Shown: piece after piece, positions 18,341 to 27,249 of the stretch
Layout: each line of letters begins with the position of its first letter
Position numbering within the stretch: position 1 is the stretch's first letter
Translations under genes and position numbers: made by a program
IMG/VR virus record: IMGVR_UViG_3300013132_003882
Location: 1-64,000 of that record
Length of the DNA: 64,000 bases
Source of the DNA: a virus
Reading direction: 5' to 3' (one strand)
Notes under the pieces: model-generated
Told to the model about the DNA's origin: nothing
What the model saw: the letters and a program-made list of their open reading frames with translations, nothing else
The model's database searches: none

Positions 18341-18744
18341 AATATTTTGCATATGGTATGAACACTAACTTGGGCCAAATGGCTCGACGCTGTCCATCGG
18401 CTCGGAGCCTGGGACCAGCACGGCTGATCAACTATAGATTGGTGTTTCGTGGCGTGGCCGATGTTGAACCCTCACCGGACACTTGGTGTGATGGTGTGCT
18501 GTGGGAGATAACTGAATCAGATCTAGACGCACTGGACCTATTGGAAGGCTATCCCTATCACTACATTCGTTTCACGGCCTTGGTAGAAACTGACACAGAT
18601 GTGTGCACAGCCTTGGTGTATCAAATGGTGGAGCAGGATACAGAATCACCACCCAGCGACTTTTATTTTCAAATGATCTTTGATGGCTATGAATCCAATT
18701 CAGTGCCCTTGGATCAGTTGATGGAATACCGGGTGTTGTCATGA
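18337..18744 (+). CDS. Gamma-glutamylcyclotransferase-like (AIG2 family) protein
   Basis: The product opens with YFAYGMNTN, the family's substrate-binding YGxN loop. It then has an Arg-rich stretch, WEITESDLDALDLLEGY with the catalytic-type Glu, and a YxM strand. At 135 aa it matches the family. The start is TTG, coupled to the preceding gene, and the 3' end overlaps the next by ATGA. Family members cleave gamma-glutamylamines; the phage role is unknown. Confidence 0.83.
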   Translation: MKYFAYGMNTNLGQMARRCPSARSLGPARLINYRLVFRGVADVEPSPDTWCDGVLWEITESDLDALDLLEGYPYHYIRFTALVETDTDVCTALVYQMVEQDTESPPSDFYFQMIFDGYESNSVPLDQLMEYRVLS

Positions 18745-19205
18745 AGAAACTATTTTATGAAAAAGTTGGCCGCAGGTACAGGCCAGTGTCAGAATACGAC
18801 AGTGAATTAATGGATGGCTTGCCCTATGGCGATCACATGATCATGGTCTATCCCGGAGGACAGAGCACCCGCTACCGAATCACACCGGCCCTGGCACCTA
18901 TGATTGCCGCAGGACGTGTGGCCCAAGATCGGATGACGGAGGCGGTCCGCCGGGCCAGCGAGATGCGTCCACGCCGTAACCCACTGACTGACAAGCAACA
19001 ACGAGCCTGGAAGAGTTTGAACCGTGCCTTGGGCGATGACGTCTATACCTTGGAAATAGCCAGTGCCAGAGAAATAGCCGATGCCGGACTTGAAGCCATG
19101 CAAGCGGAAGCAGAAAAGTTAATGTCCAATCCCGCAGTACGATTGGCCTATGAGCAGTTTCTCCTAGTGTGTGAATTGACCAAACAAAACGTTGACAACG
19201 CTTGA
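18741..19205 (+). CDS. Hypothetical protein, 154 aa
   Basis: A soluble helical protein with a basic middle (RRASEMRPRRN). Its final codons contain the TTGACA -35 of the promoter that starts the following RNA region. No family was identified. Confidence 0.7.
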   Translation: MKKLFYEKVGRRYRPVSEYDSELMDGLPYGDHMIMVYPGGQSTRYRITPALAPMIAAGRVAQDRMTEAVRRASEMRPRRNPLTDKQQRAWKSLNRALGDDVYTLEIASAREIADAGLEAMQAEAEKLMSNPAVRLAYEQFLLVCELTKQNVDNA

Positions 19206-19220
19206 ACATCGCAGTATAAT
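19192..19220 (+). promoter_or_regulatory. Strong sigma70 promoter TTGACA-17-TATAAT
   Basis: Both hexamers are perfect consensus with a 17-base spacer (19192-19197, 19215-19220). The -35 is embedded in the end of the previous gene. The transcript would start near 19227 and run about 195 bases before the next start codon. Confidence 0.88.
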
Positions 19221-19226
19221 CGCTGT

Positions 19227-19414
19227 GCATGATCAAGGAGATTGGGTTGTCTTCTGGGCATAACAGGAGAGATCTGTAAACCGGCCCTGTTGTGTGCCGT
19301 GGCATCGAAGACGGAAATCCCGTAGGATGAGACACTGCCTAGACCTGGCAACAGGTCAAAACCCAGGCTGGTACCCTGGGGAGTATGCCCATTTAGTACA
19401 AAAACAGTGTAAAG
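19227..19414 (+). ncRNA. Structured non-coding RNA candidate 1
   Basis: This region follows a consensus promoter and holds no convincing gene. It contains nested perfect stems. GTCTTC (19249-19254) pairs with GAAGAC (19307-19312), enclosing a long stem of 19257-19267 with 19286-19298. A GACCTG-GCAA-CAGGTC hairpin (19342-19357) has a GNRA tetraloop. CCCAGG/CCTGGG lies at 19362-19380, and ACACTG (19332-19337) pairs with CAGTGT (19405-19410) around both hairpins. The layout is two adjacent domains. It could be a free RNA or the 5' leader (riboswitch-like) of the gene at 19422. Confidence 0.6.
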
Positions 19415-19421
19415 GATAGCA

Positions 19422-19742
19422 ATGTCTGTTGAAATTGAAACCTCTGCGCGGAGTATGTTTGAATCCCTCGACTCTCTTAGAGCAACGCCCTTGGTCATGC
19501 ACCGTATTCAAGTGGAACTGCGTGATGTCCGAACCTGGTATGCGGTGATCCGCGAACTGAACCAGACCTTTGGTACGGGCAAATGGCGAGGCCAAAGCCA
19601 TGTCAAACGCCGATTAGAAAACATAATATGGACTGGACCTGATCAGACTATTCAAGTTTGGTTTGATGTACCTGATCCTGCCATGGCCACTTGGTTGGCC
19701 GTTAAACTAGCAGTCCAAGTCAAACTGGTACCCAATAAATAA
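19422..19742 (+). CDS. Hypothetical protein, 106 aa
   Basis: The ribosome site AAAGGATAG lies at the end of the structured leader. The product is soluble, with a C-terminal beta strand-helix pattern (IQVWFDVPDPAMATWLAV). This resembles the FxFxxPxxAxxF motif of several small proteins further right in the window. The function is unknown. Confidence 0.68.
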   Translation: MSVEIETSARSMFESLDSLRATPLVMHRIQVELRDVRTWYAVIRELNQTFGTGKWRGQSHVKRRLENIIWTGPDQTIQVWFDVPDPAMATWLAVKLAVQVKLVPNK

Positions 19743-19746
19743 ATCT

Positions 19747-21279
19747 ATGTTCCTCAGCTATTTCACATTATTCACCGCATTGTCATTGAGCGTGGTTGCG
19801 GCCTGGTACAGTATCTTGGGTCTTACTGCTATTTTTGCTTCAGCCGTCATACCCATTATCATCATGGGTGGTATACTAGAAGTGGCCAAGGTCACTGTCA
19901 CAGTATGGTTGCATGAATACTGGCACCGTTGTAGACTGCTGATGAAGTGTTATTTGGTGCCAGCAGTGTTCATGCTCATGGTGATAACATCAATGGGTAT
20001 TTTTGGTTTTCTATCCAAAGCACACACAGATCAAAGCCTGGTGTCAGGCGATGTGCAGGCCAAGATCGCAATATATGACGAAAAGATTAAGATAGCAAAG
20101 GACAACATAGATGCCAACCGTCGAGCTCTTAAACAAATGGATGAGGCTGTGGACCAAGTTATGGGTCGAAGCACAGATGAAAAAGGTGCTGACAAAGCAG
20201 TTAAGCTACGCAGAGCACAGGCCAAAGAACGCAATCGACTGCTTGCCGAAATTGCAGCCGAGCAGAAAAAGATTGCTGTCATTAGTGAAGAACGAGCCCC
20301 TATTGCTGCCGAGGTACGCAAGGTGGAGGCCGAAGTCGGTCCGATCAAATACATAGCGGCTTTTATCTACGGCGACAATCCCGACGCCAATGTGCTGGAA
20401 CGTGCTGTGCGTTGGGTAATAATCATCTTGGTTGTGGTGTTTGATCCACTAGCCATCATGATGGTGCTGGCAGCCACAGAAAGCATGAAATGGGAACGTG
20501 AAAGAAGATTGCAACCTGCTTATGACCCAGATGATGGACCGCTGACTGATCAACAGTTAGATCAAATACGTGCCACAGCAGAACCAGAACTGCCCAAGGG
20601 TGAGGTAGTTGCAGCCAGCAACTTGTTCAACGACCCCGGCGAACATCCTGCAGACACATTTGATCACGAACTTGAAACAAAAGAAGCAGTTGATCCACAT
20701 CCTCCAGGTTGGATGTACGGTGATTTACAATCAAATTCTCTCAATGAACCACAGGTAGAAGAAGTTATTGCTGAGTTTGAACAACTTCGAGCACAGTCAG
20801 TAGAGTTCAATCAAGATTATTTGGATACATTAGCACAAGAAATTGAACCGGAAGAACACGATAATCCAGATGTCAAGGCAGCAGTCAAACAATGGAAATC
20901 AGAAAACCCTGACAAGACAATAAAAGAAGAACGTGCCAAATTGTCTAGAGGCCAAATTCAAGAATTACCTTGGATGGGTTTAGTAGCAGACAATGACCTG
21001 GGTAGAGAACCTACATCAGGGTTTGGTATCACTTTCCCTGTGAATCCTGTCAAAGGTGATACATTCATGCGTGTGGATCAAATGCCCAATGTGTTGTACA
21101 AGTTCAATGGTGTTCACTGGATTATTGTAGACAAGACTTTGACCCACAACTACACATACGATGATGCATACATTGAGCACCTGATTGCCAAACTCACCAG
21201 TGGCGAATACGACCCAGACCTGCTGAGTGACGCAGAAGCTGATGCTATTGCTCGTCGTGTACGACCCATCAACACATGA
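19747..21279 (+). CDS. Large membrane protein with coiled coil, 510 aa
   Basis: Four hydrophobic segments are visible. Three lie in the first 95 residues (around 5-22, 26-45 and 70-90) and one near 222-243. The second and fourth regions flank a charged coiled coil (about 105-205). The last 250 residues are acidic and soluble. Similar proteins occur in large marine and freshwater phages without known function. It overlaps the epimerase gene by ATGA. A role in membrane association of replication or lysis control is only a guess. Confidence 0.75.
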   Translation: MFLSYFTLFTALSLSVVAAWYSILGLTAIFASAVIPIIIMGGILEVAKVTVTVWLHEYWHRCRLLMKCYLVPAVFMLMVITSMGIFGFLSKAHTDQSLVSGDVQAKIAIYDEKIKIAKDNIDANRRALKQMDEAVDQVMGRSTDEKGADKAVKLRRAQAKERNRLLAEIAAEQKKIAVISEERAPIAAEVRKVEAEVGPIKYIAAFIYGDNPDANVLERAVRWVIIILVVVFDPLAIMMVLAATESMKWERERRLQPAYDPDDGPLTDQQLDQIRATAEPELPKGEVVAASNLFNDPGEHPADTFDHELETKEAVDPHPPGWMYGDLQSNSLNEPQVEEVIAEFEQLRAQSVEFNQDYLDTLAQEIEPEEHDNPDVKAAVKQWKSENPDKTIKEERAKLSRGQIQELPWMGLVADNDLGREPTSGFGITFPVNPVKGDTFMRVDQMPNVLYKFNGVHWIIVDKTLTHNYTYDDAYIEHLIAKLTSGEYDPDLLSDAEADAIARRVRPINT

Positions 21280-22133
21280 TCTTAGTCACCGGCGATCGCG
21301 GCTTTATCGGCAGCGAACTCAAACAATATCTTACGGCACAAGGCCACGATGTACACGGCCTTGACTGGGACACACGTGGCAATACCTACACAACACGAAC
21401 ACCTGTAGAATGGATATTCCACATGGGCGCCATCAGCCAAACCAATGCTGACAACTGGGCGGATATTGTACGTAAGAACATCCAAGACACACAGGATTGG
21501 ATAAACACTGCACAGCAGTGGGGCTGTGGCATCACCTATGCTTCTAGTGCCAGCGTGTATGGTCCTTGGTCAAACAGTCCCGAATGGGGACCAGTGCAGC
21601 CACAGCACTATTATGCTGTCAGCAAGCTCACCATTGACAACTGGTGTGCAACGCAAAACTTCACTGTACCTGTGCAGGGCATGAGGTTCTTCAATGTGTA
21701 CGGACGCAACGAAGGGCACAAAGCACAGCCCAGTCCCATACGTAGATACATGCAACAGGCCATCGCAGGCGAACCACTCACAGTATGGCATCACAACGGC
21801 CGCTTGGGCACAAGAGATTTTGTCAGTGTGGATGATTGTATCTCAGCAATGATGCAGTTAAAAGCAACTGAGACCAGCGGCGTGTACAACATTGGCACAG
21901 GAGTGCAACGCACATTTGAAGACATTGCTCACAGCCTACACCACAGATTTGACAATGCACAAGTGTTGATGAAACCCATGCCTGAGCACATGGTTGAGAA
22001 ATATCAGTGGGAAAGCCGTGCTGATTTAAATAAACTGCAATCCACAATATCCTGGACACCACAGTCGGTGGATCACTGGCTAGACAAAAACTTCGACACC
22101 CTTTACAATAAGATCATAAATGAAAACACCTGA
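21276..22133 (+). CDS. NAD-dependent nucleotide-sugar epimerase, HldD-like
   Basis: The 285-aa product is a short-chain dehydrogenase with the Rossmann GDRGFIG turn at the N-terminus, the SSASVYG strand and a YAVSK catalytic Tyr/Lys. The stretch MRFFNVYGRNEGHK resembles ADP-heptose epimerase HldD. It may alter sugars of the host surface or glycan-decorated virion parts. It overlaps clpX by 14 bases. Confidence 0.82.
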   Translation: MILVTGDRGFIGSELKQYLTAQGHDVHGLDWDTRGNTYTTRTPVEWIFHMGAISQTNADNWADIVRKNIQDTQDWINTAQQWGCGITYASSASVYGPWSNSPEWGPVQPQHYYAVSKLTIDNWCATQNFTVPVQGMRFFNVYGRNEGHKAQPSPIRRYMQQAIAGEPLTVWHHNGRLGTRDFVSVDDCISAMMQLKATETSGVYNIGTGVQRTFEDIAHSLHHRFDNAQVLMKPMPEHMVEKYQWESRADLNKLQSTISWTPQSVDHWLDKNFDTLYNKIINENT

Positions 22134-23331
22134 AACATTAGACAACTGTAGTTTCTGCGGCAAGCACAAAGATAGTGTGGCCAAGCTGATTGTGGGCAGT
22201 GAAGTAAGCATTTGCAATGAGTGTGTGGACCTGTGCCAGACCTTGCTCAAAGAAGAACTTCCTGAAAAATCAAAAGAGATAACAGATGACACACTGGATC
22301 CCAGAACCATTAAAGAACACCTGGATCAGTATGTGATTGGCCAGAACTATGCTAAAATGGTATTGAGTGTGGCCATTGCCAATCACTACAAACGCATTGC
22401 CAATGCTGACCCCAACACCGAAATTCAAAAAGCCAATATTCTCATGCTTGGTCCCACAGGATCGGGCAAAACCTTGCTGGCCCGTACAGTGGCACGGTAT
22501 TTGGATGTGCCATTTGTGATTGCTGATGCCACAAGTTTGACCGAAGCAGGCTATGTAGGCGATGATGTTGAAAGTTTGATAACCAGACTGTTCACAGCCG
22601 CAGGTGGAGATGTGGGTCGAACACAACGTGGTATTGTGTTTGTGGATGAGATTGACAAAATCAGCCGCCGCAGCGAAAGTGCCAGTATCACCCGAGACGT
22701 GTCGGGAGAAGGTGTGCAACAGGCCCTGCTCAAATTGGTAGAAGGCACAAAGTGTAGAATCACTCCACAAGGTGGCCGCAAGCATCCAGCAGGCGAAACT
22801 GTGGAGATTGACACAACCAATATCTTGTTCATTGCTGGCGGTGCATTTGTGGGCCTAGACAACATTGTCAAAAGCCGTGTGAAAGGCACCAGTATTGGAT
22901 TCTCAGCACAGGTTGTGGCAGACGGCACCAGTGTGACCTTGGACAAAACCACACCGGAAGACCTGATCAAGTTTGGTATGATTCCAGAGTTTGTGGGACG
23001 TTTCCCCAGCTGGGTTGCCCTGGCAGAACTCACCAAAGAAGATCTAGTGCGTATATTGCAAGACATCAAACACAGTTATGTCAGCCAGTATCAGTGGTTG
23101 TTCCAGCGTGATCAAATTGAACTCAAGTTCAGTGCCGACAGCCTGGACTTGATTGCAGAACGCACCATGGCCAATAAAACTGGTGCCCGTGGACTGCACA
23201 GTGAACTTGAGCGTGTGTTGTTGCCGCACATGTACAATTTGACACGTTATCGCACACATGGTATTCGCACCGTTTCTATTGACAGCCAGCAGGTAAATAT
23301 TCCCAAGGAGCTCAAAGAGATAAATGAATAA
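22120..23331 (+). CDS. clpX: ATP-dependent Clp protease unfoldase ClpX
   Basis: ClpX unfolds tagged proteins and feeds them to ClpP. The 403-aa product is complete. It has a zinc-binding domain with C10, C13, C32 and C35, Walker A GPTGSGKT (111-118), pore loop GYVG (144-147), Walker B VFVDEID (173-179), an RKH loop (220-222), an IGF ClpP-docking loop (259-261) and sensor-2 GAR (355-357). The intact IGF loop implies docking to a ClpP, and two ClpP-family genes are encoded at 46.1 and 48.3 kb. It could redirect host proteolysis or process phage proteins. Confidence 0.96.
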   Translation: MKTPETLDNCSFCGKHKDSVAKLIVGSEVSICNECVDLCQTLLKEELPEKSKEITDDTLDPRTIKEHLDQYVIGQNYAKMVLSVAIANHYKRIANADPNTEIQKANILMLGPTGSGKTLLARTVARYLDVPFVIADATSLTEAGYVGDDVESLITRLFTAAGGDVGRTQRGIVFVDEIDKISRRSESASITRDVSGEGVQQALLKLVEGTKCRITPQGGRKHPAGETVEIDTTNILFIAGGAFVGLDNIVKSRVKGTSIGFSAQVVADGTSVTLDKTTPEDLIKFGMIPEFVGRFPSWVALAELTKEDLVRILQDIKHSYVSQYQWLFQRDQIELKFSADSLDLIAERTMANKTGARGLHSELERVLLPHMYNLTRYRTHGIRTVSIDSQQVNIPKELKEINE

Positions 23332-23548
23332 ATCACGTGCAAGATCAGTATTGGTGCAAGATGACAACATTGAAAAGGCCCTGCGCAAGTTTAAGAAAAA
23401 AGTTCAAAATTCCGGCATACTAAATGATCTTCGAGAATGTGAATTCTATATCAAACCTACCACTGCTAGAAAACTCAAACGCAGTGCAGCCAAAAATCGT
23501 TGGCGCAAACAAGTAGAAGCCCAACAACTGCCTCCCCGAACACATTGA
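23324..23548 (+). CDS. rpsU: Ribosomal protein bS21-like
   Basis: The 74-aa basic protein matches bS21: an N-terminal VLVQDDNIEKALRKFKK helix, REC-EFYIKPTTARK in the middle and a Lys/Arg-rich tail. bS21 sits near the anti-Shine-Dalgarno on the 30S subunit. Phage bS21 homologues are known in aquatic phages and are thought to bias ribosomes toward phage mRNA. It overlaps clpX by 8 bases. Confidence 0.88.
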   Translation: MNKSRARSVLVQDDNIEKALRKFKKKVQNSGILNDLRECEFYIKPTTARKLKRSAAKNRWRKQVEAQQLPPRTH

Positions 23549-23584
23549 TTTTTTATCAAAATCTAATAATTTTATTCAGATTTG

Positions 23585-23593
23585 TGTTATAAT
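23585..23593 (+). promoter_or_regulatory. Extended -10 promoter of dnaK
   Basis: TGT-TATAAT (23585-23593) is an extended -10 without a clear -35. TAATAAATA overlaps it. The leader has an imperfect stem, GTAGTGCC/GGGGCTAC (23604-23625), then CTTGCTTAACAAAGGAG. Confidence 0.6.
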
Positions 23594-23658
23594 AAATACT
23601 GCTGTAGTGCCTATTGTGGGGCTACAAAACTTAATCTTGCTTAACAAAGGAGAACATT

Positions 23659-25548
23659 ATGAGCAAAGTCATTGGTATTGATCTGGGTACCACAAATTCA
23701 TGCGTAGCCGTTATTGAAAACGGAATCCCCCGAGTAATTGAAAATTCAGAAGGTGCTAGAACAACACCCTCGATTGTTGCTTATGCCAACGAAATTCTTG
23801 TGGGTGCCAGCGCCAAGCGCCAAGCAATTACCAACCCAAAAAACACAGTGTATGCAGCCAAGCGCCTGATTGGCCGCAAGTTTGCAGAACCAGCTGTGCA
23901 AAAAGACATCAACTTGATGCCATACAAAATCATTGCCAACGACAACGGCGATGCCTGGGTTCAAGTCAACGAAGACAAACTGGCACCACCACAGATCTCA
24001 GCAGAAGTCTTGCGCAAGATGAAAAAGACTGCAGAAGACTATCTGGGCCATGAAGTCACACAAGCAGTGATCACTGTGCCTGCATACTTCAATGACAGTC
24101 AACGTCAGGCCACCAAAGACGCTGGTCGCATTGCTGGCCTGGAAGTGTTGCGCATCATCAATGAACCCACAGCAGCCGCACTGGCCTATGGTGTAGACAA
24201 AACAGACAAACGTGACCGCAAGGTTGCTGTGTATGACTTGGGCGGTGGTACCTTTGATGTGAGCATCATTGAACTGGCCGACGTTGACGGAGACAAACAA
24301 ATCGAAGTACTCAGCACCAATGGTGACACATTCCTAGGCGGTGAAGACTTTGATCAACGCATCATGGACTTCTTGGTAGAAGAATTCAAGAAAGACACTG
24401 GCGTGGACTTGACTCGAGATGTGTTGGCCCTGCAACGTCTCAAAGAAGCCGCAGAAAAAGCCAAGATTGAATTGTCAAGTTTAGCACAAACAGATGTGAA
24501 CCTGCCGTATATCACAGCAGATGCTTCGGGTCCCAAACACTTGAATGTCAAGTTGTCACGTAGCAAGCTGGAGCAATTGGTTGAAGAACTGATCAAGCGC
24601 AGTATCGAGCCTTGCAAAACAGCCATGAAAGATGCTGGTGTGAGTGCTGGTGACATTGACGAAGTTATTCTTGTTGGTGGTATGACACGCATGCCCAAGG
24701 TGCAAGAAGAAGTCGAACGACTGTTTGGCCGAGCACCTCGACGCGATGTCAATCCTGACGAAGCAGTGGCTGTGGGTGCGGCAGTACAAGGTGCTGTGTT
24801 GAGTGGCGAACGCAAAGACGTGCTCTTGTTAGACGTGACACCGCTGTCATTGGGCATTGAAACCATGGGCGGTGTGTTTACCAAGTTGATTCAAAAGAAC
24901 ACCACCATCCCAACCAAGGCCAGTCAGACATTCAGCACTGCCGAAGACAATCAGCCTGCTGTGACAATCAAGGTGGCACAAGGCGAGCGAGAGTTGTTCA
25001 AGTTCAACAAAACTCTGGGCGAGTTCAATCTTGACGGCATTGCACCAGCCGCACGTGGAACACCACAAATTGAAGTGACATTTGACATTGATGCCAATGG
25101 TATCATGAAAATCAGTGCCCGGGACAAAGGCACAGGCAAAGAAAACAAAATCACCATCAAATCCAATTCAGGTTTGAGTGAAGCTGAAATTCAACAAATG
25201 ATTCAAGATGCCGAAGACAATGCTGAATCAGATAAAAAAGCACGTGAGTTGATTGAAGTACGTAACAGTGCAGAGTCAGCACTGAACACACTGCAAACTG
25301 ATTTTGACAAATACAAAGATCAAATCACAGAAGAAGAACGTGCTCAAGTAGAAACAGCATTGAAAGCAGTTGAAGATGCCATTGCCGGAGACGACGTCAC
25401 GGCAATACAAGAAAGCATACCCAAACTGTACGAAGCAATTGGCCCAATCACCAAGGCCAAACAACAGGCCCAAGAGGCCCAAACACAACAATCACAAGAC
25501 CCAAATGTGGTTGATGCCGAAGTTAAAGAGTCTGCAGAGGCTGTTTAA
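23659..25548 (+). CDS. dnaK: Molecular chaperone DnaK (Hsp70)
   Basis: The 629-aa product is full length. It has the N-terminal phosphate-binding [14 protein letters not shown], the second phosphate loop [12 protein letters not shown], the adenosine-loop [11 protein letters not shown], the interdomain linker [15 protein letters not shown], a beta substrate-binding domain and a helical lid. The C-terminus keeps a DAEV-type tail. No dnaJ or grpE is seen in this window, so it would use host co-chaperones. It has its own leader and starts a chaperone block with hsp20 and clpS. Full DnaK is uncommon in phages. Confidence 0.97.
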   Translation: MSKVIGIDLGTTNSCVAVIENGIPRVIENSEGARTTPSIVAYANEILVGASAKRQAITNPKNTVYAAKRLIGRKFAEPAVQKDINLMPYKIIANDNGDAWVQVNEDKLAPPQISAEVLRKMKKTAEDYLGHEVTQAVITVPAYFNDSQRQATKDAGRIAGLEVLRIINEPTAAALAYGVDKTDKRDRKVAVYDLGGGTFDVSIIELADVDGDKQIEVLSTNGDTFLGGEDFDQRIMDFLVEEFKKDTGVDLTRDVLALQRLKEAAEKAKIELSSLAQTDVNLPYITADASGPKHLNVKLSRSKLEQLVEELIKRSIEPCKTAMKDAGVSAGDIDEVILVGGMTRMPKVQEEVERLFGRAPRRDVNPDEAVAVGAAVQGAVLSGERKDVLLLDVTPLSLGIETMGGVFTKLIQKNTTIPTKASQTFSTAEDNQPAVTIKVAQGERELFKFNKTLGEFNLDGIAPAARGTPQIEVTFDIDANGIMKISARDKGTGKENKITIKSNSGLSEAEIQQMIQDAEDNAESDKKARELIEVRNSAESALNTLQTDFDKYKDQITEEERAQVETALKAVEDAIAGDDVTAIQESIPKLYEAIGPITKAKQQAQEAQTQQSQDPNVVDAEVKESAEAV

Positions 25549-25555
25549 CTCATTT

Positions 25556-25583
25556 ATCGGGTGCCATGCTGCATGGGCCCGAT
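25556..25583 (+). other. Strong intergenic hairpin before hsp20
   Basis: ATCGGG (25556-25561) pairs with CCCGAT (25578-25583), and CCATG/CATGG form an inner stem with a CTG loop. There is no U-run, so it is not a clear terminator. It may limit read-through, stabilise the downstream mRNA or sense temperature. Confidence 0.6.
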
Positions 25584-25616
25584 GTGTCATAACTTGCTTG
25601 ATAAAGGAGAAAACAA

Positions 25617-26075
25617 ATGACAAAAACACTGACCCTTCGCAGTTTCGATATTCCTGCGATTCACAAATTTGGTATCGGCTTCGACAACCTGTTTGATGAT
25701 CTCATGCGGGTGAACGCCCAACAAGGCAACACCAACTATCCGCCTTATGACATTGTGCAAATCAGCGATGACGAGTACACGATTGCATTGGCTGTGGCTG
25801 GCTTTGGGCACGACAACTTGACTGTGACCAAGAACAAAAATACCTTGATGATTGAAGGTCAACACTGTCGTGACGCTGTGGACAACGAAGATGCCACTGC
25901 AAAATACCTGCACAAAGGCATCAGCGAACGCAGTTTCCGCAGGGAATTTCAACTGGCCGATCACGTGGAAATCAGCAATGCACATCTTGAACTGGGTATC
26001 CTCAGCATTTACTTGAAACGTGAAGTGCCCGAAGAAGCCCGACCAAAGACAATTGCAATTACCTATAAAGAGTGA
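25617..26075 (+). CDS. hsp20: Small heat-shock protein Hsp20 (IbpA-like)
   Basis: The holdase binds unfolded proteins and hands them to DnaK. The 152-aa product has the alpha-crystallin domain (PPYDIVQISDDEYTIALAVAGF to LELGILSIYLKREVP) and a C-terminal TIAI, which fits the I-X-I anchoring motif. The leader CTTGCTTGATAAAGGAG is nearly the same as that of dnaK. Hsp20 genes are common in T4-like cyanophages. Confidence 0.92.
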   Translation: MTKTLTLRSFDIPAIHKFGIGFDNLFDDLMRVNAQQGNTNYPPYDIVQISDDEYTIALAVAGFGHDNLTVTKNKNTLMIEGQHCRDAVDNEDATAKYLHKGISERSFRREFQLADHVEISNAHLELGILSIYLKREVPEEARPKTIAITYKE

Positions 26076-26081
26076 TATAAT
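26053..26081 (+). promoter_or_regulatory. Promoter of clpS inside hsp20 3' end
   Basis: TTGCAA (26053-26058) and TATAAT (26076-26081) are 17 bases apart. A TAAATA element follows at 26083-26088. Confidence 0.6.
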
Positions 26082-26088
26082 GTAAATA

Positions 26089-26112
26089 CAGTGACGGCAC
26101 CGGCCGTCACTG
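26089..26112 (+). other. Perfect 10-bp hairpin in clpS leader
   Basis: CAGTGACGGC (26089-26098) pairs fully with GCCGTCACTG (26103-26112) around an ACCG loop. No U-run follows. It lies between the promoter and the ribosome site of clpS, so leader-based control is possible. Confidence 0.65.
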
Positions 26113-26128
26113 CTAACAAGGAAAAAAC

Positions 26129-26440
26129 ATGTCACAATCAGACACACGCACTCGTATTAAACCTAATCTTGCAGTGAAAGAACCCACACTGTTCAAGGTA
26201 ATTTACATAAACGATAACAAGACTACTATGGAATTTGTAGTAGACAGTCTGGTTGAATATTTTGATTACACAGCAGATTCGGCTGAACAAATCACCATAG
26301 ATATTCACGAAGCAGGACAGGCCACTGTGGCTGTGTTGCCTTTTGAAATTGCCGAACAAAAAGGCATTGAAGTCACGCTGTCTGCTAGATCGTTAAATTA
26401 TCCATTGCAGATAAAACTTGAACCAGAAACAGTGGTCTAA
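26129..26440 (+). CDS. clpS: ATP-dependent Clp protease adaptor ClpS-like
   Basis: ClpS adaptors deliver N-degron substrates, normally to ClpA. The 103-aa product has the core YINDNKTTMEFVVDSL (N-D-N and Met of the binding pocket), the IHEAGQATVAV strand with the pocket His, and LNYPLQIKLE at the end. The encoded unfoldase here is ClpX, not ClpA, so it may act on host ClpA or be repurposed. It overlaps the convergent phosphoesterase at its stop. Confidence 0.88.
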   Translation: MSQSDTRTRIKPNLAVKEPTLFKVIYINDNKTTMEFVVDSLVEYFDYTADSAEQITIDIHEAGQATVAVLPFEIAEQKGIEVTLSARSLNYPLQIKLEPETVV

Positions 26441-27225
26441 ACATCCACAGTGATGCGCAAGGGATGGTACACATACTGTGACCAACGCGATCTTCCTCGA
26501 CCACGACAGTTGTTGACAAAACGCACACCTTGATGTATTTGATCCACACTTCCGTGATAGTGTCCAAAACACCAGGTATGTATTTTTTTTTGTATGTCAG
26601 CACTCAAGGCCTGCATCATGAAACTGTTGCCCATGGTATTGAATTTTAGATGTCCTGTTAGATCAATGTCATGCGATATCAAATCACCGCAAGGCACAGT
26701 GTGTGTGACACAAACAATTTTTTTCACATCATCATGATACTGAAGTCGTTTGACACTGGAAACCATGTAAGTGGCATCTGTAGTGGCCATGCGTCCCACA
26801 GCCTTGGCACAGGTAGGGGTAGTAGTGGTTTTATTTTGAAACCACTCGCTGACTGCTTGCTGATCAATGCTAGGGTCAAGATCGTAAGTCCACCAACCAT
26901 TGGTACCTAAAATGGCCACATCGTCGATGACCACCACATTGTCTTGCAAGAATATCACATTGGGCAGGCGTTTTATTTTTTTAATTAGTTCTCTGTAACT
27001 GTGGCCGAGATTTTCATACTGATGCACATGCTCATCGTTGCCATCAACATAAAACACTGCCTGATAACACTGTCCAAGATGGCGCAGGGTATCAATTACT
27101 GTTTTTGTATCACGTGCAACATCACCAGCCACAACACAGTAGGCACTGGTGGGTTTTTGAGTCCAATCAAATTGTGGCCAGGTATCAATATGCAAGTCAG
27201 AAATTAAGTCAAATGTAAATGCCAT
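26437..27225 (-). CDS. Calcineurin-like metallophosphoesterase, 262 aa
   Basis: The order SDLHID, VVAGDVA, DGNDEH, VCVTHTVP and GHYHG matches the two-metal phosphoesterase fold, with GNDEH in place of the common GNHE. Substrates of such phage enzymes range from nucleotides to DNA ends. A TTAAATATG element lies immediately upstream on the minus strand. It converges with clpS. Confidence 0.82.
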   Translation of the reverse strand: MAFTFDLISDLHIDTWPQFDWTQKPTSAYCVVAGDVARDTKTVIDTLRHLGQCYQAVFYVDGNDEHVHQYENLGHSYRELIKKIKRLPNVIFLQDNVVVIDDVAILGTNGWWTYDLDPSIDQQAVSEWFQNKTTTTPTCAKAVGRMATTDATYMVSSVKRLQYHDDVKKIVCVTHTVPCGDLISHDIDLTGHLKFNTMGNSFMMQALSADIQKKIHTWCFGHYHGSVDQIHQGVRFVNNCRGRGRSRWSQYVYHPLRITVDV

Positions 27226-27249
27226 GATACATATTTAAAAGGAAATTTT

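Noticed and set aside
19229-19279. Leaderless 16-codon open frame at the start of RNA candidate 1
   Set aside because: It is very short, and its bases are needed for the stems at 19249 and 19257; no protein evidence.
22120-26440. Bacterial chromosome origin for the clpX-dnaK block
   Set aside because: Gene order is unlike bacterial tig-clpP-clpX-lon or grpE-dnaK-dnaJ clusters. The block is surrounded by phage small genes with coupled overlaps, and promoters match the rest of the window.
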